64,000 nucleotides of DNA from Rummeliibacillus pycnus_A (GTDB taxonomy: Bacteria; Bacillota; Bacilli; Bacillales_A; Planococcaceae): assembly GCF_044359855.1 (NCBI RefSeq), contig NZ_CP132291.1, positions 3,534,001 to 3,598,000 of the forward strand. Direction: 5' to 3'. A model generated the notes under the pieces. That model was not told where the DNA came from. It did not search any database and worked only from the letters and a program-made list of their open reading frames with translations. A program made the position numbers and the translations under genes. How positions within the stretch are numbered: the first letter of the stretch is position 1; the number at the start of each line of letters is the position of its first letter. Positions 1 to 8,619 of this stretch are shown one piece after another.

Positions 1-14
1 GGGAGGACAATAAC

Positions 15-644
15 ATGACAATTCAAAAAGAAGTAGCAAAAGGATTATTAGAAGTAGGGGCAGTCGAATTAAGCCCTAACGATTTATTTACATGGGCATC
101 AGGAATTAAATCACCAATTTATTGTGATACTCGACTAACGATCTCATATCCAAAAGTACGTAAAACAATTGCGAATGGTCTTGCTGAATTAATCAAAGAA
201 AACTTCCCTGAAACAGAAGTTGTTGCAGGTACAGCGACAGCAGGTATTCCACACGCTGCTTGGGTGAGTGATATTTTAGATTTACCAATGGTATATGTCC
301 GTTCAAAACCAAAAGACCACGGTCGTGGTAATCAAACAGAAGGTAAACTTCACGAAGGCCAAAAAGTAGTCGTTGTGGAAGATATTATATCAACAGGTGG
401 TTCAAGTATTACAGCAGTAGAAGCACTTCGTCGTGAAGGAGCAGAAGTACTAGGAGTTGTCTCAGTGTATTCTTACATGTTACCTCGCGCACAAGAAAAC
501 TTTGATCAAGTTGGTGTATCATATAAAAGTCTATCAAACTTCGAAGCATTAGTTGAAGCTGCAAAAGAAAATGGTGCGATTCAAGAAGAAGATATTCCAG
601 GCTTATTACAATGGCACGCTGATTTGAAAGCAGGAAAACTATAA
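15..644 (+). CDS. pyrE: Orotate phosphoribosyltransferase
   Basis: Catalyses orotate + PRPP to orotidine 5'-phosphate in cytoplasmic de novo pyrimidine synthesis. The 209-residue protein has the type I phosphoribosyltransferase PRPP-binding motif VVVVEDIISTGGSS at about residues 118-131 and the KPKDHG loop at about 98-103, which carries the catalytic lysines. Length is normal for the Bacillus family. A GGGAGGA ribosome site at the window edge fits the ATG. It is probably the last gene of a pyrimidine operon lying upstream of the window, because a strong terminator follows. Family assignment is secure. Confidence 0.97.
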   Translation: MTIQKEVAKGLLEVGAVELSPNDLFTWASGIKSPIYCDTRLTISYPKVRKTIANGLAELIKENFPETEVVAGTATAGIPHAAWVSDILDLPMVYVRSKPKDHGRGNQTEGKLHEGQKVVVVEDIISTGGSSITAVEALRREGAEVLGVVSVYSYMLPRAQENFDQVGVSYKSLSNFEALVEAAKENGAIQEEDIPGLLQWHADLKAGKL

Positions 645-676
645 GAGCGTTTTGCTCAATGTTAATAATAATCATA

Positions 677-718
677 AAAAGACCTTTTGCTAAAAAAAGC
701 AAAAGGTCTTTTGTTTTT
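677..718 (+). terminator. Intrinsic terminator after pyrE
   Basis: Perfect 14-bp stem (677-690 with 699-712), 8-nt A-rich loop, then a T-rich tract. It ends the pyrimidine transcript. Confidence 0.9.
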
Positions 719-924
719 GAGTATTTTTAACATTTATGAAGTGAAGTTGTTGTAAATAGTCACTTCTATTTAACTGACACCAACTAATAATTTTATGTAT
801 CGTTGAGGGCTTCATATGGCATTAATAATTCTTAGTATTCATTTGTTAATTTCTTCATTCTGTATTAAAATAAAAGAAAACCTATTGATAAACTAAGGAT
901 TTAACGGAAAAGGGGTTTTCTTAG
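719..924. other. AT-rich intergenic region between pyrE terminator and the VOC gene
   Basis: No ORF with a ribosome site was seen. It holds the promoter at 843-871 and a 9-bp inverted repeat (874-882 with 914-922) whose right arm covers part of the AAAAGGGG ribosome site of the next gene. Confidence 0.5.
843..871 (+). promoter_or_regulatory. Putative sigma-A promoter of the VOC gene
   Basis: TTGTTA at 843-848, 17-bp spacer, TAAAAT at 866-871, about 50 bp before the start codon. Both hexamers are close to consensus. Read by eye. Confidence 0.5.
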
Positions 925-1860
925 ATGATTGAAAAAATAGAAGAATTTTTACCGCAATATACAATTGATGCGGAAACATCTGTAGCGCGTGTTGTTTTAA
1001 GAGTTGTCGACTTAACTCGGCAAATTGCTTTTTATGAACAAGTTGTGGGCTTAACAGTCCTTAATAAAACAGAGGATTATGCTTACCTAGGAGCTAAAGA
1101 TGATACAAAGGTGCTTTTAGAATTAAGAAAAACGGCTAAAAAATTACAACCAGCTAAAAGTACAGGGTTATTTCATATCGCATTTCTTGTTCCAAGTAGA
1201 GAAGCTTTTGCTACGAAATTCTTTGAAATATTGCGTAACAAAAATACAGTAGATAGTCCTTTAGAACAAGCTAACCGTTTCCCTCATTTCGAACGTATCA
1301 TTCCAATAGCAAAACTTGATAGTGCAAGTGATCATGGCTATAGTGAAGCATTCTATCTATCTGATGTTGAAGGCAACGGTATTGAAATTTATGCAGATCG
1401 CCCTAAAGAAGAGTGGGATCAATATCCAGCAGGCAGCAATCCACTAAACATTAAAGAACTAGTGGAACTTGCTCAATTTGATACGGATGGTAAACTGCCG
1501 CAGGGTACAACTGTTGGTCATGTACATCTCCGTATTGATGATATAGAAAAAACATTAGCATTTTATAATCAAGCATTAGGATTTGAATCACAACTTATTC
1601 TAAATGATGCATTCTTTATATCAGCGGGAGGATATCATCACCATATTGCAGGAAATACATGGAGTGGAAGTAATGTTGCACATCCACTCGATATTCATAG
1701 TGGGCTACAAGAAGTTCAATTTAAACTTCCAACAAAAGACGCTTATGAAAAAATGAAAGATCACGTAAAACAATGGACACCTTTGCAAGAGTTAGAAAGT
1801 AAATTTGTGGTTATTGACCCAAGTGGTAATCGTCTTGCCTTCTTAAAAGGGATACAATAG
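925..1860 (+). CDS. Two-module VOC (glyoxalase/extradiol dioxygenase) family protein, CatE-like
   Basis: A 311-residue member of the vicinal oxygen chelate superfamily with two tandem modules, about residues 15-160 and 190-310. The first has the VVDLTRQIAFYEQVVGL entry helix, GLFHIAFLVP and a module-closing acidic segment, GNGIEIYADRP. The second has GHVHLRIDDIEKTLAFYNQ and closes with DPSGNRLAFLK. This architecture matches Bacillus catechol-2,3-dioxygenase-like proteins. The candidate metal ligands are the histidines in HVHLRID and the downstream acidic residues, so a ring-cleaving or lyase activity on a divalent metal is possible. The substrate cannot be told from sequence. It is monocistronic and not part of the B. 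subtilis gene order here, so it looks like an accessory insertion. Confidence 0.85.
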   Translation: MIEKIEEFLPQYTIDAETSVARVVLRVVDLTRQIAFYEQVVGLTVLNKTEDYAYLGAKDDTKVLLELRKTAKKLQPAKSTGLFHIAFLVPSREAFATKFFEILRNKNTVDSPLEQANRFPHFERIIPIAKLDSASDHGYSEAFYLSDVEGNGIEIYADRPKEEWDQYPAGSNPLNIKELVELAQFDTDGKLPQGTTVGHVHLRIDDIEKTLAFYNQALGFESQLILNDAFFISAGGYHHHIAGNTWSGSNVAHPLDIHSGLQEVQFKLPTKDAYEKMKDHVKQWTPLQELESKFVVIDPSGNRLAFLKGIQ

Positions 1861-1873
1861 CATTGTCAATTTA

Positions 1874-1916
1874 AAAAGGAGTGTTACATATAACGAACGG
1901 TAGTACTCCTTTTATT
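1874..1916. terminator. Bidirectional terminator between VOC gene and germination operon
   Basis: 9-bp inverted repeat (1874-1882 with 1905-1913), A-run on one side and T-run on the other, between two convergent genes. The 22-nt loop contains a small GTTA/TAAC stem. Confidence 0.65.
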
Positions 1917-3028
1917 TATTTTAAAGTACCAGTACTAAGTATTGAAGTTTCTACATGAACATCCACGTTTAATTTACTGATTGTTTGCTTTGTCATTTCT
2001 TTTGTCCATTTTCCATTGTGATACATTCGGAAATTTTCACTTAAACCGATTGGATCAATTTTCATTTTTTTAAGTTTCTCTAAAAATTGATTAATATCTG
2101 TTTCGATTTGTTTATTTACTGCATTTTCAAGGATGGTTAGATTTCGGCCATTTTCCAATTTATTTTTAAATTTCCCTTTATATTCACTGAGAATGCCTTC
2201 AATTTTCAATGTAATAGTTAGTTTTGGGGAATTCATGTTTTTATTACTCTTTATTTTCACCTTACTTTTAATTAAATCTAGCATAATTTTCTCCTCAGTA
2301 TCTCTATTATTCAATTTTAGATATAGTGGAGCCAGATTCTTTTTTCCTTGTAAAGCTTGAATGATCAAGGCTTCGTTTGGTGATACTGTTCCAAATAAAT
2401 GACCGTTTCTAAATAGTGCGATTTTCTCAATATCAATTTTACTGTCCTTTTTGGTTAACACAGGGAGAATTGGATCAAATACTGGACTTGTTGAGGTGTA
2501 CACAAAACTATGAATATCAGTATTTGGATTAAAGGCAGTTGTCGCTTTAGGTTGTAGTAAATCTTTTAAATAATAGATAACACTTTGCTTATCGGGGTAC
2601 TTTCCTTTTAATAATTCTTCACCACTCCCTTCAACAACAGCAATATAAACTTTATTACCAACTTGAGGATTTCTGTATAAATACTCAATAATATCCCTTA
2701 CTTTTTCTTGTCTTGCAAAATCTTCATTAATCAGTACAATACGTAATTGATTTAATTCCACTTTTCTATCAGAAAGCTTACCGATTTTCCTAATGCCATT
2801 AGAAACTATATCAGAAGTAACAGAAATCGTTTGTATATTCTTTTGTGCTTTTTGAGAATACTGTGGAATTACTACAGTTAACTTTGTTTTGTTTTCTTCA
2901 ATATAGTCAAATGCCATGACACCAACCATTGCAACATCTTCTAAAGGTATCTTTGATTTATCTTGAGAACATCCTGACAAGAAAAGTAATAAAAAAACTA
3001 TGGAAATAAAAACACTGTTTCGAGTCAT
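1916..3028 (-). CDS. Ger(x)C family spore germination lipoprotein (C subunit)
   Basis: C subunit of a GerA-type nutrient germinant receptor, a lipoprotein on the outer face of the spore inner membrane. The 370-residue product starts with a lipoprotein signal peptide whose lipobox LSGC puts the acylated cysteine at residue 20. The remainder has the Ger(x)C layout: DRKVELNQLRIVLINEDFA in the N-terminal domain and a C-terminal region with alternating beta strands. The ATG overlaps the stop of the B subunit by 4 bp, so the two are translationally coupled. The germinant cannot be inferred. B. subtilis has no ger operon at this place, so the operon is an insertion relative to the shared order. Confidence 0.92.
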   Translation of the reverse strand: MTRNSVFISIVFLLLFLSGCSQDKSKIPLEDVAMVGVMAFDYIEENKTKLTVVIPQYSQKAQKNIQTISVTSDIVSNGIRKIGKLSDRKVELNQLRIVLINEDFARQEKVRDIIEYLYRNPQVGNKVYIAVVEGSGEELLKGKYPDKQSVIYYLKDLLQPKATTAFNPNTDIHSFVYTSTSPVFDPILPVLTKKDSKIDIEKIALFRNGHLFGTVSPNEALIIQALQGKKNLAPLYLKLNNRDTEEKIMLDLIKSKVKIKSNKNMNSPKLTITLKIEGILSEYKGKFKNKLENGRNLTILENAVNKQIETDINQFLEKLKKMKIDPIGLSENFRMYHNGKWTKEMTKQTISKLNVDVHVETSILSTGTLK

Positions 3029-4116
3029 CTTTGCACCTGCTTTTGTCTAAGAAAATATAAAAACCCTAAAAATATCGGCCAAATAATTAAAATGTATCCA
3101 CCATAATCGCTTACTAAAAATATTTTTTTTTGGGTTGCTTGATCAAATGGCAACTTCACCAAAAGGAAAATAACAAAGACAAGGAAATATAAATAATAAT
3201 TTTTTCTTTTAGATGTTAGTATATCCAATCCTTTTTTTGCGCTCCATAAATAGATAGTAACTGTAGACAAAATCAACAATACCCAAAGCGCCATACCGAA
3301 AACATCTATTCTTTCAACAAAAGTAAATCCTCCGGCTTTGAAGATATTTAATACTGGAAATTCAACATGCTTAAGCTGCCATTCTGAATTATACATAACA
3401 CTCGCTACAGAAGTTAGAAGGCAAAGTATTATACTAATCCAAACGCCAATCAAAGCATGTTGATAAGCCTTTTTTTGATCTTTAATAAGAGGAAAATAAA
3501 ACATAATTAATTCATAACCTAATATTGTAAAATATCCTTTTTTGACGGCCTCGAAAAATTCCTTACCGTTGTAATTAAATAATGGGAAAATATGACTAAA
3601 ATCTCCTTTTTCTATTGCCCAGTGTGTAAAATAAACCAAGCCTGTTGTTAGAAAGAAAGTCATAATGCAAAAACGTGCAATGGTTGTAATACCTCCGTTT
3701 GTAATATATATGAGCAAAAGGAGAAGAAGAAGTGCAGGAATCGTTACTGTTTGTTCTGGTAGTGCTGTACTTTGTATGAGATGCATGTAGTCACTAATAA
3801 TATCTGCACAAAAAAGAGTAAATTGAAGTACGATTAAAACATTAATACTTTTACCTAATATCTTCCCGAGTAAAATTTCATTAATCTGAAATAAATTTTT
3901 AGTTGGGTATTTTGATATAAGCCAAATCATCTGCCCGAGTGTTAAACTTGCAATGATTCCAAAAAGGATAGGGAGTAGTACTTGACTGTAACCGACTGAA
4001 CTAAGCCTTTGAGGTAAAGTGAGTATACCAGTACCAATCATTGAACTTTGCGCCAAAAAAATAACATGATATTTATTTAACAGTTTTTGATTATTTGTGC
4101 TCAATAAAAAAAACAT
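3025..4116 (-). CDS. GerB family spore germination permease (B subunit)
   Basis: B subunit of a GerA-type germinant receptor; belongs to the APC-related spore germination permease family. The 363-residue protein is almost entirely hydrophobic, with about ten predicted membrane spans, and begins with the family-typical segment containing GTGILTLPQRL at about residues 28-38. It lies 20 bp downstream of the A-subunit gene and overlaps the C-subunit gene by 4 bp. Homologues in other receptors are thought to bind the germinant. The ATG has only a weak AAGTGAG site very close to it; an internal TTG near codon 6 is a less likely alternative. Confidence 0.92.
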   Translation of the reverse strand: MFFLLSTNNQKLLNKYHVIFLAQSSMIGTGILTLPQRLSSVGYSQVLLPILFGIIASLTLGQMIWLISKYPTKNLFQINEILLGKILGKSINVLIVLQFTLFCADIISDYMHLIQSTALPEQTVTIPALLLLLLLIYITNGGITTIARFCIMTFFLTTGLVYFTHWAIEKGDFSHIFPLFNYNGKEFFEAVKKGYFTILGYELIMFYFPLIKDQKKAYQHALIGVWISIILCLLTSVASVMYNSEWQLKHVEFPVLNIFKAGGFTFVERIDVFGMALWVLLILSTVTIYLWSAKKGLDILTSKRKNYYLYFLVFVIFLLVKLPFDQATQKKIFLVSDYGGYILIIWPIFLGFLYFLRQKQVQR

Positions 4117-4136
4117 CTCACTTTCGAAAAAGCAAT

Positions 4137-5594
4137 CTACTTTTTTTGTGCTTTAGAAATTCCTGATTTCGATTTTAAGAACGCTATTGGAAATCGAATA
4201 ACACTATCCATCAAATCAGTAGCCTTACGAGGTATAACAGGTGCCATGTATGATGTTCCTAAAGATTGTAAACGAAGTAAATGCGTTATTAACCAAGCAA
4301 ATGCTAGCATTTGACCAAACAAACCTAATAGTCCTGCCGATAAGATAAAAATATATCGAACAAATCTACTGGCGTTACTCATTAAGAATATCGGTGGTAA
4401 GAAGGAGAGTAATGCAGAAGTGGCAACTAATACAATTAAAATATTGCTAAACAATCCAGCTTGAACTGCTGCAGTACCAATTACAATACCTCCAACAATA
4501 CCGATCGTTTGACCAACTTTTGTTGGTAATCGTGACCCAGCTTCTCTCAATACTTCTATGATTAACTCAATAAACAATACTTCAAAAAGCGGACTGAAAG
4601 GGACTTTACTTCTAGATTTCTGCAAATTCACTAAGAGATCATAAGGTAGAACCTCTGGATGAAAAGTCATTGCAGAAATGTAAGTAGGTGTGATGATGAT
4701 TGTTAAGAAAAATCCAAAAAACCGAAGAGTTCGAAGTAAGGAAGCTGTCGTCCAACGGTTATAATAATCCTCAACTGTAGTGAACATCTCAAAAAATGTT
4801 GAAGGACAAACGATGGCTGCTTGACTGTTATCCATTAAAACAATAATTCTACCGTCCAGAAGGCTGTGGTCAATCTTATCTGGGCGTACAGTCATATAAT
4901 ATTGTGGGAATGGAGAAAATGGATTATCTTCTATTAGCTGTTTTAATTCAGAAATATCTTTAAACGTTGGAAAATGAATTTCATTTAGTCGTTTTTTTAA
5001 TCTATTTAAATAGTCTTTATTGACGATATCATCCATGTACATAATTGTAATTTTAACGGCAGCTTCGGTTCCTATTGTACGATTCTCATTTTTTAGCTGA
5101 GGATTTTTTATTCGTCTTCTTATTAAGGAAATGTTTGTTTCTAATGATTCTGTAAAGGCATCTTGTGGTCCAATAACTGTCGATTCGGTTTCGGTATTTG
5201 TAATTGCTCGTCCAGGAGCACTAAAAGTATCAATATGAAGCAAGGTTTTGGTTTCATGGAAATATAAGAGGGTTTGCCCGGAATTTAGGGTGTTAATTAT
5301 CTTCTTCATATTAGCAAGTTTTATCGGTTCTCCAATTTGATGAATCTGATTTATATAATTAGCTAATGGAATAAATACCATGGATTGCATTGTCATTTTT
5401 TCCACAAGTGAAGTAGAGTAAATGACAGTTACGACGCCTTCAATTGTAGGAATATTCTTGAAAATAACGTCATCTACATGATTAGCTACTTCCTTTAACT
5501 TCTTTATTGAGGCATCTTCTAATGTATTAGTCATATTTTGATCGGCAGTGTTATTAGGTTGACCAAGCATGCTACGAACTAATTTATACTTCAT
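4137..5594 (-). CDS. GerA family spore germination protein (A subunit)
   Basis: A subunit of a GerA-type nutrient germinant receptor in the spore inner membrane. It has a soluble N-terminal half (about residues 30-270) followed by a multi-span membrane domain containing the family signature around RSKVPFSPLFEVLFIELIIE. I place the start at the ATG at 5594 (485 residues, MKYKLVRSML) and not at 5642: AAGGCGG precedes it, and a sigma-G-like promoter falls between the two candidate starts, so the longer form would begin upstream of the transcript. First gene of a three-gene receptor operon. Substrate unknown. Confidence 0.93.
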   Translation of the reverse strand: MKYKLVRSMLGQPNNTADQNMTNTLEDASIKKLKEVANHVDDVIFKNIPTIEGVVTVIYSTSLVEKMTMQSMVFIPLANYINQIHQIGEPIKLANMKKIINTLNSGQTLLYFHETKTLLHIDTFSAPGRAITNTETESTVIGPQDAFTESLETNISLIRRRIKNPQLKNENRTIGTEAAVKITIMYMDDIVNKDYLNRLKKRLNEIHFPTFKDISELKQLIEDNPFSPFPQYYMTVRPDKIDHSLLDGRIIVLMDNSQAAIVCPSTFFEMFTTVEDYYNRWTTASLLRTLRFFGFFLTIIITPTYISAMTFHPEVLPYDLLVNLQKSRSKVPFSPLFEVLFIELIIEVLREAGSRLPTKVGQTIGIVGGIVIGTAAVQAGLFSNILIVLVATSALLSFLPPIFLMSNASRFVRYIFILSAGLLGLFGQMLAFAWLITHLLRLQSLGTSYMAPVIPRKATDLMDSVIRFPIAFLKSKSGISKAQKK

Positions 5595-5627
5595 GAGTAT
5601 CAAACCGCCTTTCATTATTGATTTTGT

Positions 5628-5658
5628 TAGTTTTCCCCTCATTTACTCTTTGTATTCA
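5628..5658 (-). promoter_or_regulatory. Putative sigma-G promoter of the germination operon
   Basis: On the minus strand TGAATA (5658-5653) is followed after 18 bp by AAAACTA (5634-5628). The -35 equals the sigma-G consensus and the -10 matches CATACTA at 5 of 7 positions. Known receptor operons are forespore-expressed from sigma-G, which supports the call. Confidence 0.5.
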
Positions 5659-5661
5659 AAC

Positions 5662-5703
5662 AAAAAACGATCAGATTACCATAAAGTAATCTGATCGTTT
5701 TTT
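5662..5703 (-). terminator. Intrinsic terminator of rqcH
   Basis: Perfect 18-bp stem (5662-5679 with 5686-5703), 6-nt loop, A/T runs on both flanks. The stem reaches into the rqcH stop codon. It isolates rqcH from the germination operon on the same strand. Confidence 0.92.
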
Positions 5704-7397
5704 TAGGCTTGCTTTAACTTCATCACCAGTTCTTCGTCTGGAGTAACGTAGATTGTTTTTTGCTCAAAATAGATTACAAACCCAGGTTTAGCACCGCTAG
5801 GCTTTTTCACTTGACGAATTTCTGTGTAATCAACGGGAACAGATGAGGAATCCCTTGCTTTACTGAAATAAGCAGATAATGTAGCAGCTTCTCTTAAAGT
5901 TTGTTCATCAGGGTCAGAATTATGGATGACAACATGAGAGCCTGGGATATCCTTTGTATGAAGCCAAATTTCAGACTTTCTTGCAATTTTAAATGTTAAA
6001 TAATCATTTTGCTTATTATTTTTGCCTACTGAAATACGCGTGCCTGTAGTAGAAATAAATTCTTCAGGAGCAGGTTTTGTAGTTTTTTTGCGACGTTTTG
6101 AGGCACGCATTTTCATAAAGCCTTGTTCTGCTAATTCCTCACGAATTTCTTCAATGTCATGAGGTGAAGCTTGTTGTACTTGCTGTGAAAGCATTTCAAA
6201 ATAGGTTAAATCTTCATTTGTCTTATCGATTTGTTGTTTCACCATGATAAGTGCATTTTTTGCTTTATTATATTTTGTGTAATAGCTTTGTGCATTTTCA
6301 ATAGGTGTTTTGCGTTCACTTAATGGAATATTCACTTCTGCACTATTTTCATCGTAATAATTAACGACAGTAATGTCTTTTTGGCCTTTTTCAAAATTAT
6401 ATAGATTTGCCATTAATAATTCACCGAAAAGTTGATATTGATCTAACTTAGAGGCTTGATTTAGATCCTTCTGTAGTTTTTTCAACTTTAATTTCAATTT
6501 ATTAATTTCATTTTGTAGCCAACGTTCTAAGTCACCAGCTTGTTGTTTTACCCGGTCTCGTTCAGCTCTAGCAAAGAATACTCGATCTAGCAAAGTACTT
6601 AATGTTGGATAAGTAGTTGGCTTTCCTTCTAAATGAGATAGCACAACTGGTGAGAATTGAGTTTTACCGTTTACTTCTATATAAGTTGGTTGACTACCAC
6701 CATTGTTAAATTCTTCTATGAATACTGGGAATAGATCGATCTCATGCTTACTACCTTCTTTCACACGATATAAAAACTCATTTGCATGAAGAGGAGAAAA
6801 GCCGGTAAAATGCTGGACAATCTCTTGTGCAGTCTTTTCGGTAGCAAAATATGTTTGTAATTCTTCACCAGTAACCTTTGTAGGGTTTACTTTGTCCTGA
6901 GCAGGAGGTGCTACATAGATTTGACCAGGAAGAACAGTACGATAACTGTTCATTGCAGGTGGTAAATGTTTTAAGCTATCGACTATTTTTTGTGTATCTT
7001 GTTCTACTAAAATGAGATTACTATGTCGTCCCATGATTTCAGCATGTAATTCTCTAGTAATCGGGTCTCCAATTTCATTTTTACTTGTAATTGTTAATAC
7101 AATTATTCTGTCACCATCAATTTGTTTGATGGATTCGATAAAACCTCCTTCAATATGTTTTCGTAATAACATACAAAACATTGGTGGTTCTGCAGGGTTT
7201 TCAACTGACTGCTCTGTTAAATGTACGCGTGCGTAAGATGAATGAATTGAGAATAATAATTTATGATTAGTGCCATTAGCTCGTATTGTTAAAATGATTT
7301 CTTGTGCATTCGGTTGATGCACTTTAGTGATTCGACCAGTGACAAGTTGTTGTAATTCTTCGGTCATCGCTAGTGTAAATAAGCCATCATATGCCAT
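5703..7397 (-). CDS. rqcH: Ribosome-associated quality control factor RqcH (Rqc2/NEMF homologue)
   Basis: Binds stalled 50S subunits carrying peptidyl-tRNA and recruits tRNA-Ala to add C-terminal alanine tails that mark nascent chains for proteolysis. The 564-residue protein has an N-terminal NFACT-N region, a central coiled coil (about 275-320 and 375-410) and the C-terminal NFACT-R domain with the segment ending KPSGAKPGFVIY. Asp96-Arg97 in IDGDRIIV corresponds to the Asp-Arg pair needed for tRNA selection in B. subtilis RqcH. It was formerly annotated as a fibronectin-binding protein (FbpA/YloA). It is divergent from yloC, as in B. subtilis. Confidence 0.95.
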   Translation of the reverse strand: MAYDGLFTLAMTEELQQLVTGRITKVHQPNAQEIILTIRANGTNHKLLFSIHSSYARVHLTEQSVENPAEPPMFCMLLRKHIEGGFIESIKQIDGDRIIVLTITSKNEIGDPITRELHAEIMGRHSNLILVEQDTQKIVDSLKHLPPAMNSYRTVLPGQIYVAPPAQDKVNPTKVTGEELQTYFATEKTAQEIVQHFTGFSPLHANEFLYRVKEGSKHEIDLFPVFIEEFNNGGSQPTYIEVNGKTQFSPVVLSHLEGKPTTYPTLSTLLDRVFFARAERDRVKQQAGDLERWLQNEINKLKLKLKKLQKDLNQASKLDQYQLFGELLMANLYNFEKGQKDITVVNYYDENSAEVNIPLSERKTPIENAQSYYTKYNKAKNALIMVKQQIDKTNEDLTYFEMLSQQVQQASPHDIEEIREELAEQGFMKMRASKRRKKTTKPAPEEFISTTGTRISVGKNNKQNDYLTFKIARKSEIWLHTKDIPGSHVVIHNSDPDEQTLREAATLSAYFSKARDSSSVPVDYTEIRQVKKPSGAKPGFVIYFEQKTIYVTPDEELVMKLKQA

Positions 7398-7626
7398 ATG
7401 TAAATTCCTCTTTCAAAGCGTTTTGTTCTATCTTACCATTTTTTTATGTGAATATGTCTTTTACACATTCTAAAATACCAATCCGCACAATATATTCAAA
7501 AGGGATTTCATGTTCTCTTCCATATTATATATAGGATATATTTGATACCATAAAACTTCTTTTTTTATAAAAAAATCAGCACGGAATAAAATTTTAGCGT
7601 ACAATGGATAGATAACCAGTTAATCA

Positions 7627-7646
7627 ATATACGCAATTACGTATAT
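7627..7646. promoter_or_regulatory. Operator-like dyad upstream of yloC
   Basis: Perfect 7-bp arms ATATACG (7627-7633) and CGTATAT (7640-7646) around a 6-bp spacer, placed where the -35 of the yloC promoter should lie. The binding protein is unknown. Confidence 0.4.
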
Positions 7647-7650
7647 CTTA

Positions 7651-7659
7651 TGCTATACT
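7651..7659 (+). promoter_or_regulatory. Extended -10 promoter of the yloC-gmk-rpoZ operon
   Basis: TGC immediately followed by TATACT (7654-7659) gives an extended -10. The -35 is poor and overlaps the dyad. It lies 35 bp before the yloC start. Confidence 0.5.
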
Positions 7660-7693
7660 TATGAATAGTATGCAAAGAAGGATGTGACTGACC

Positions 7694-8569
7694 TTGGTGC
7701 GTAGTATGACTGGATTTGGCAGGGGTGTCACAACAACGGATCAATTGCAATTAACCGTAGAAATCCGTTCAGTAAATCACCGCTTTTTGGAAATTTCAAC
7801 TAAATTCCCTAAAGATTGGACCGAAGCGGAAGTATATGCAAAAAAAGTACTTTCTACAAAAGTAGCTAGAGGGAAATTAGATGTATCCGTTTATGTGAAA
7901 GAATTAGCATCGCTTGGACAAGTTGTGCAAATTAATTGGCCACTTGTCAATGCTTACAAAGAAGCAAGAGAAGAGTTAAGACAACAAATTCCACTTGATG
8001 AACATTGGTCAATGTCGGAAATTTTAGAGCTTGACCAAGCATTAACACTACAAGTAAAAGAACTTCCAATAGAAGAAATTTTAAATGCAGTGGACAAAGC
8101 GGTCGAAGATGCAGCTACAGCTCTTATTCAAATGAGAAAAAGAGAAGGTCAGGAATTAGTAGAAGCAGTTAAAGGCTTTAAAAAGGCTTTAGAAGAGCAA
8201 ATTGCCATTATTAAAAGTGTTTCGCCTCAAGCAGTAGAAAAATATCGTGAAAAACTAGTAGAACGTATAAAGGAAATTAGTCAAGCAGATAATTTAGAAG
8301 AGCGCCTTATAATAGAGGTAGCAATTTTTGCAGAAAAAGCAGATATCGCAGAAGAATTAGATCGCTTAACTAGTCATTTAAAACAGTTAGATGAAACACT
8401 ACAAGAGGATACATCAATCGGTCGGAAGCTCGACTTTTTGATGCAAGAAATACATCGTGAGATTAATACTATTGGTTCTAAAAACCAATCAGTCGAAGCA
8501 GCAGCTGCGGTTGTTCAAGCAAAAACAATCTTAGAGAAATTGCGAGAACAAGTTCAAAATATTGAATAA
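7694..8569 (+). CDS. yloC: YicC/YloC family endoribonuclease
   Basis: Member of the YicC family, RNA-binding nucleases conserved across bacteria. The 291-residue product begins with the diagnostic SMTGFGRG and ends with a conserved helical DUF1732 half, including GRKLDFLMQEIHREINTIGSK near 245-265. The start is a TTG at 7694; a GTG one codon later is possible. I prefer TTG because it gives MVRSMTGFG, like E. coli MIRSMT, and GAAGGA lies about 11 bp upstream. In B. subtilis remA separates this gene from gmk; here only 50 bp do. Confidence 0.92.
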   Translation: MVRSMTGFGRGVTTTDQLQLTVEIRSVNHRFLEISTKFPKDWTEAEVYAKKVLSTKVARGKLDVSVYVKELASLGQVVQINWPLVNAYKEAREELRQQIPLDEHWSMSEILELDQALTLQVKELPIEEILNAVDKAVEDAATALIQMRKREGQELVEAVKGFKKALEEQIAIIKSVSPQAVEKYREKLVERIKEISQADNLEERLIIEVAIFAEKADIAEELDRLTSHLKQLDETLQEDTSIGRKLDFLMQEIHREINTIGSKNQSVEAAAAVVQAKTILEKLREQVQNIE

Positions 8570-8619
8570 TAGCATCAATTATTGTATGATTTATTATTTG
8601 GAACGATGAGGGAGAGTTA

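Larger units (their letters stand above)
7398..7693. other. Divergent promoter region between rqcH and yloC
   Basis: AT-rich, no credible ORF. It contains an extended -10 promoter for yloC and a 20-bp dyad (7627-7646). No convincing -35/-10 pair was found for rqcH. Confidence 0.5.
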
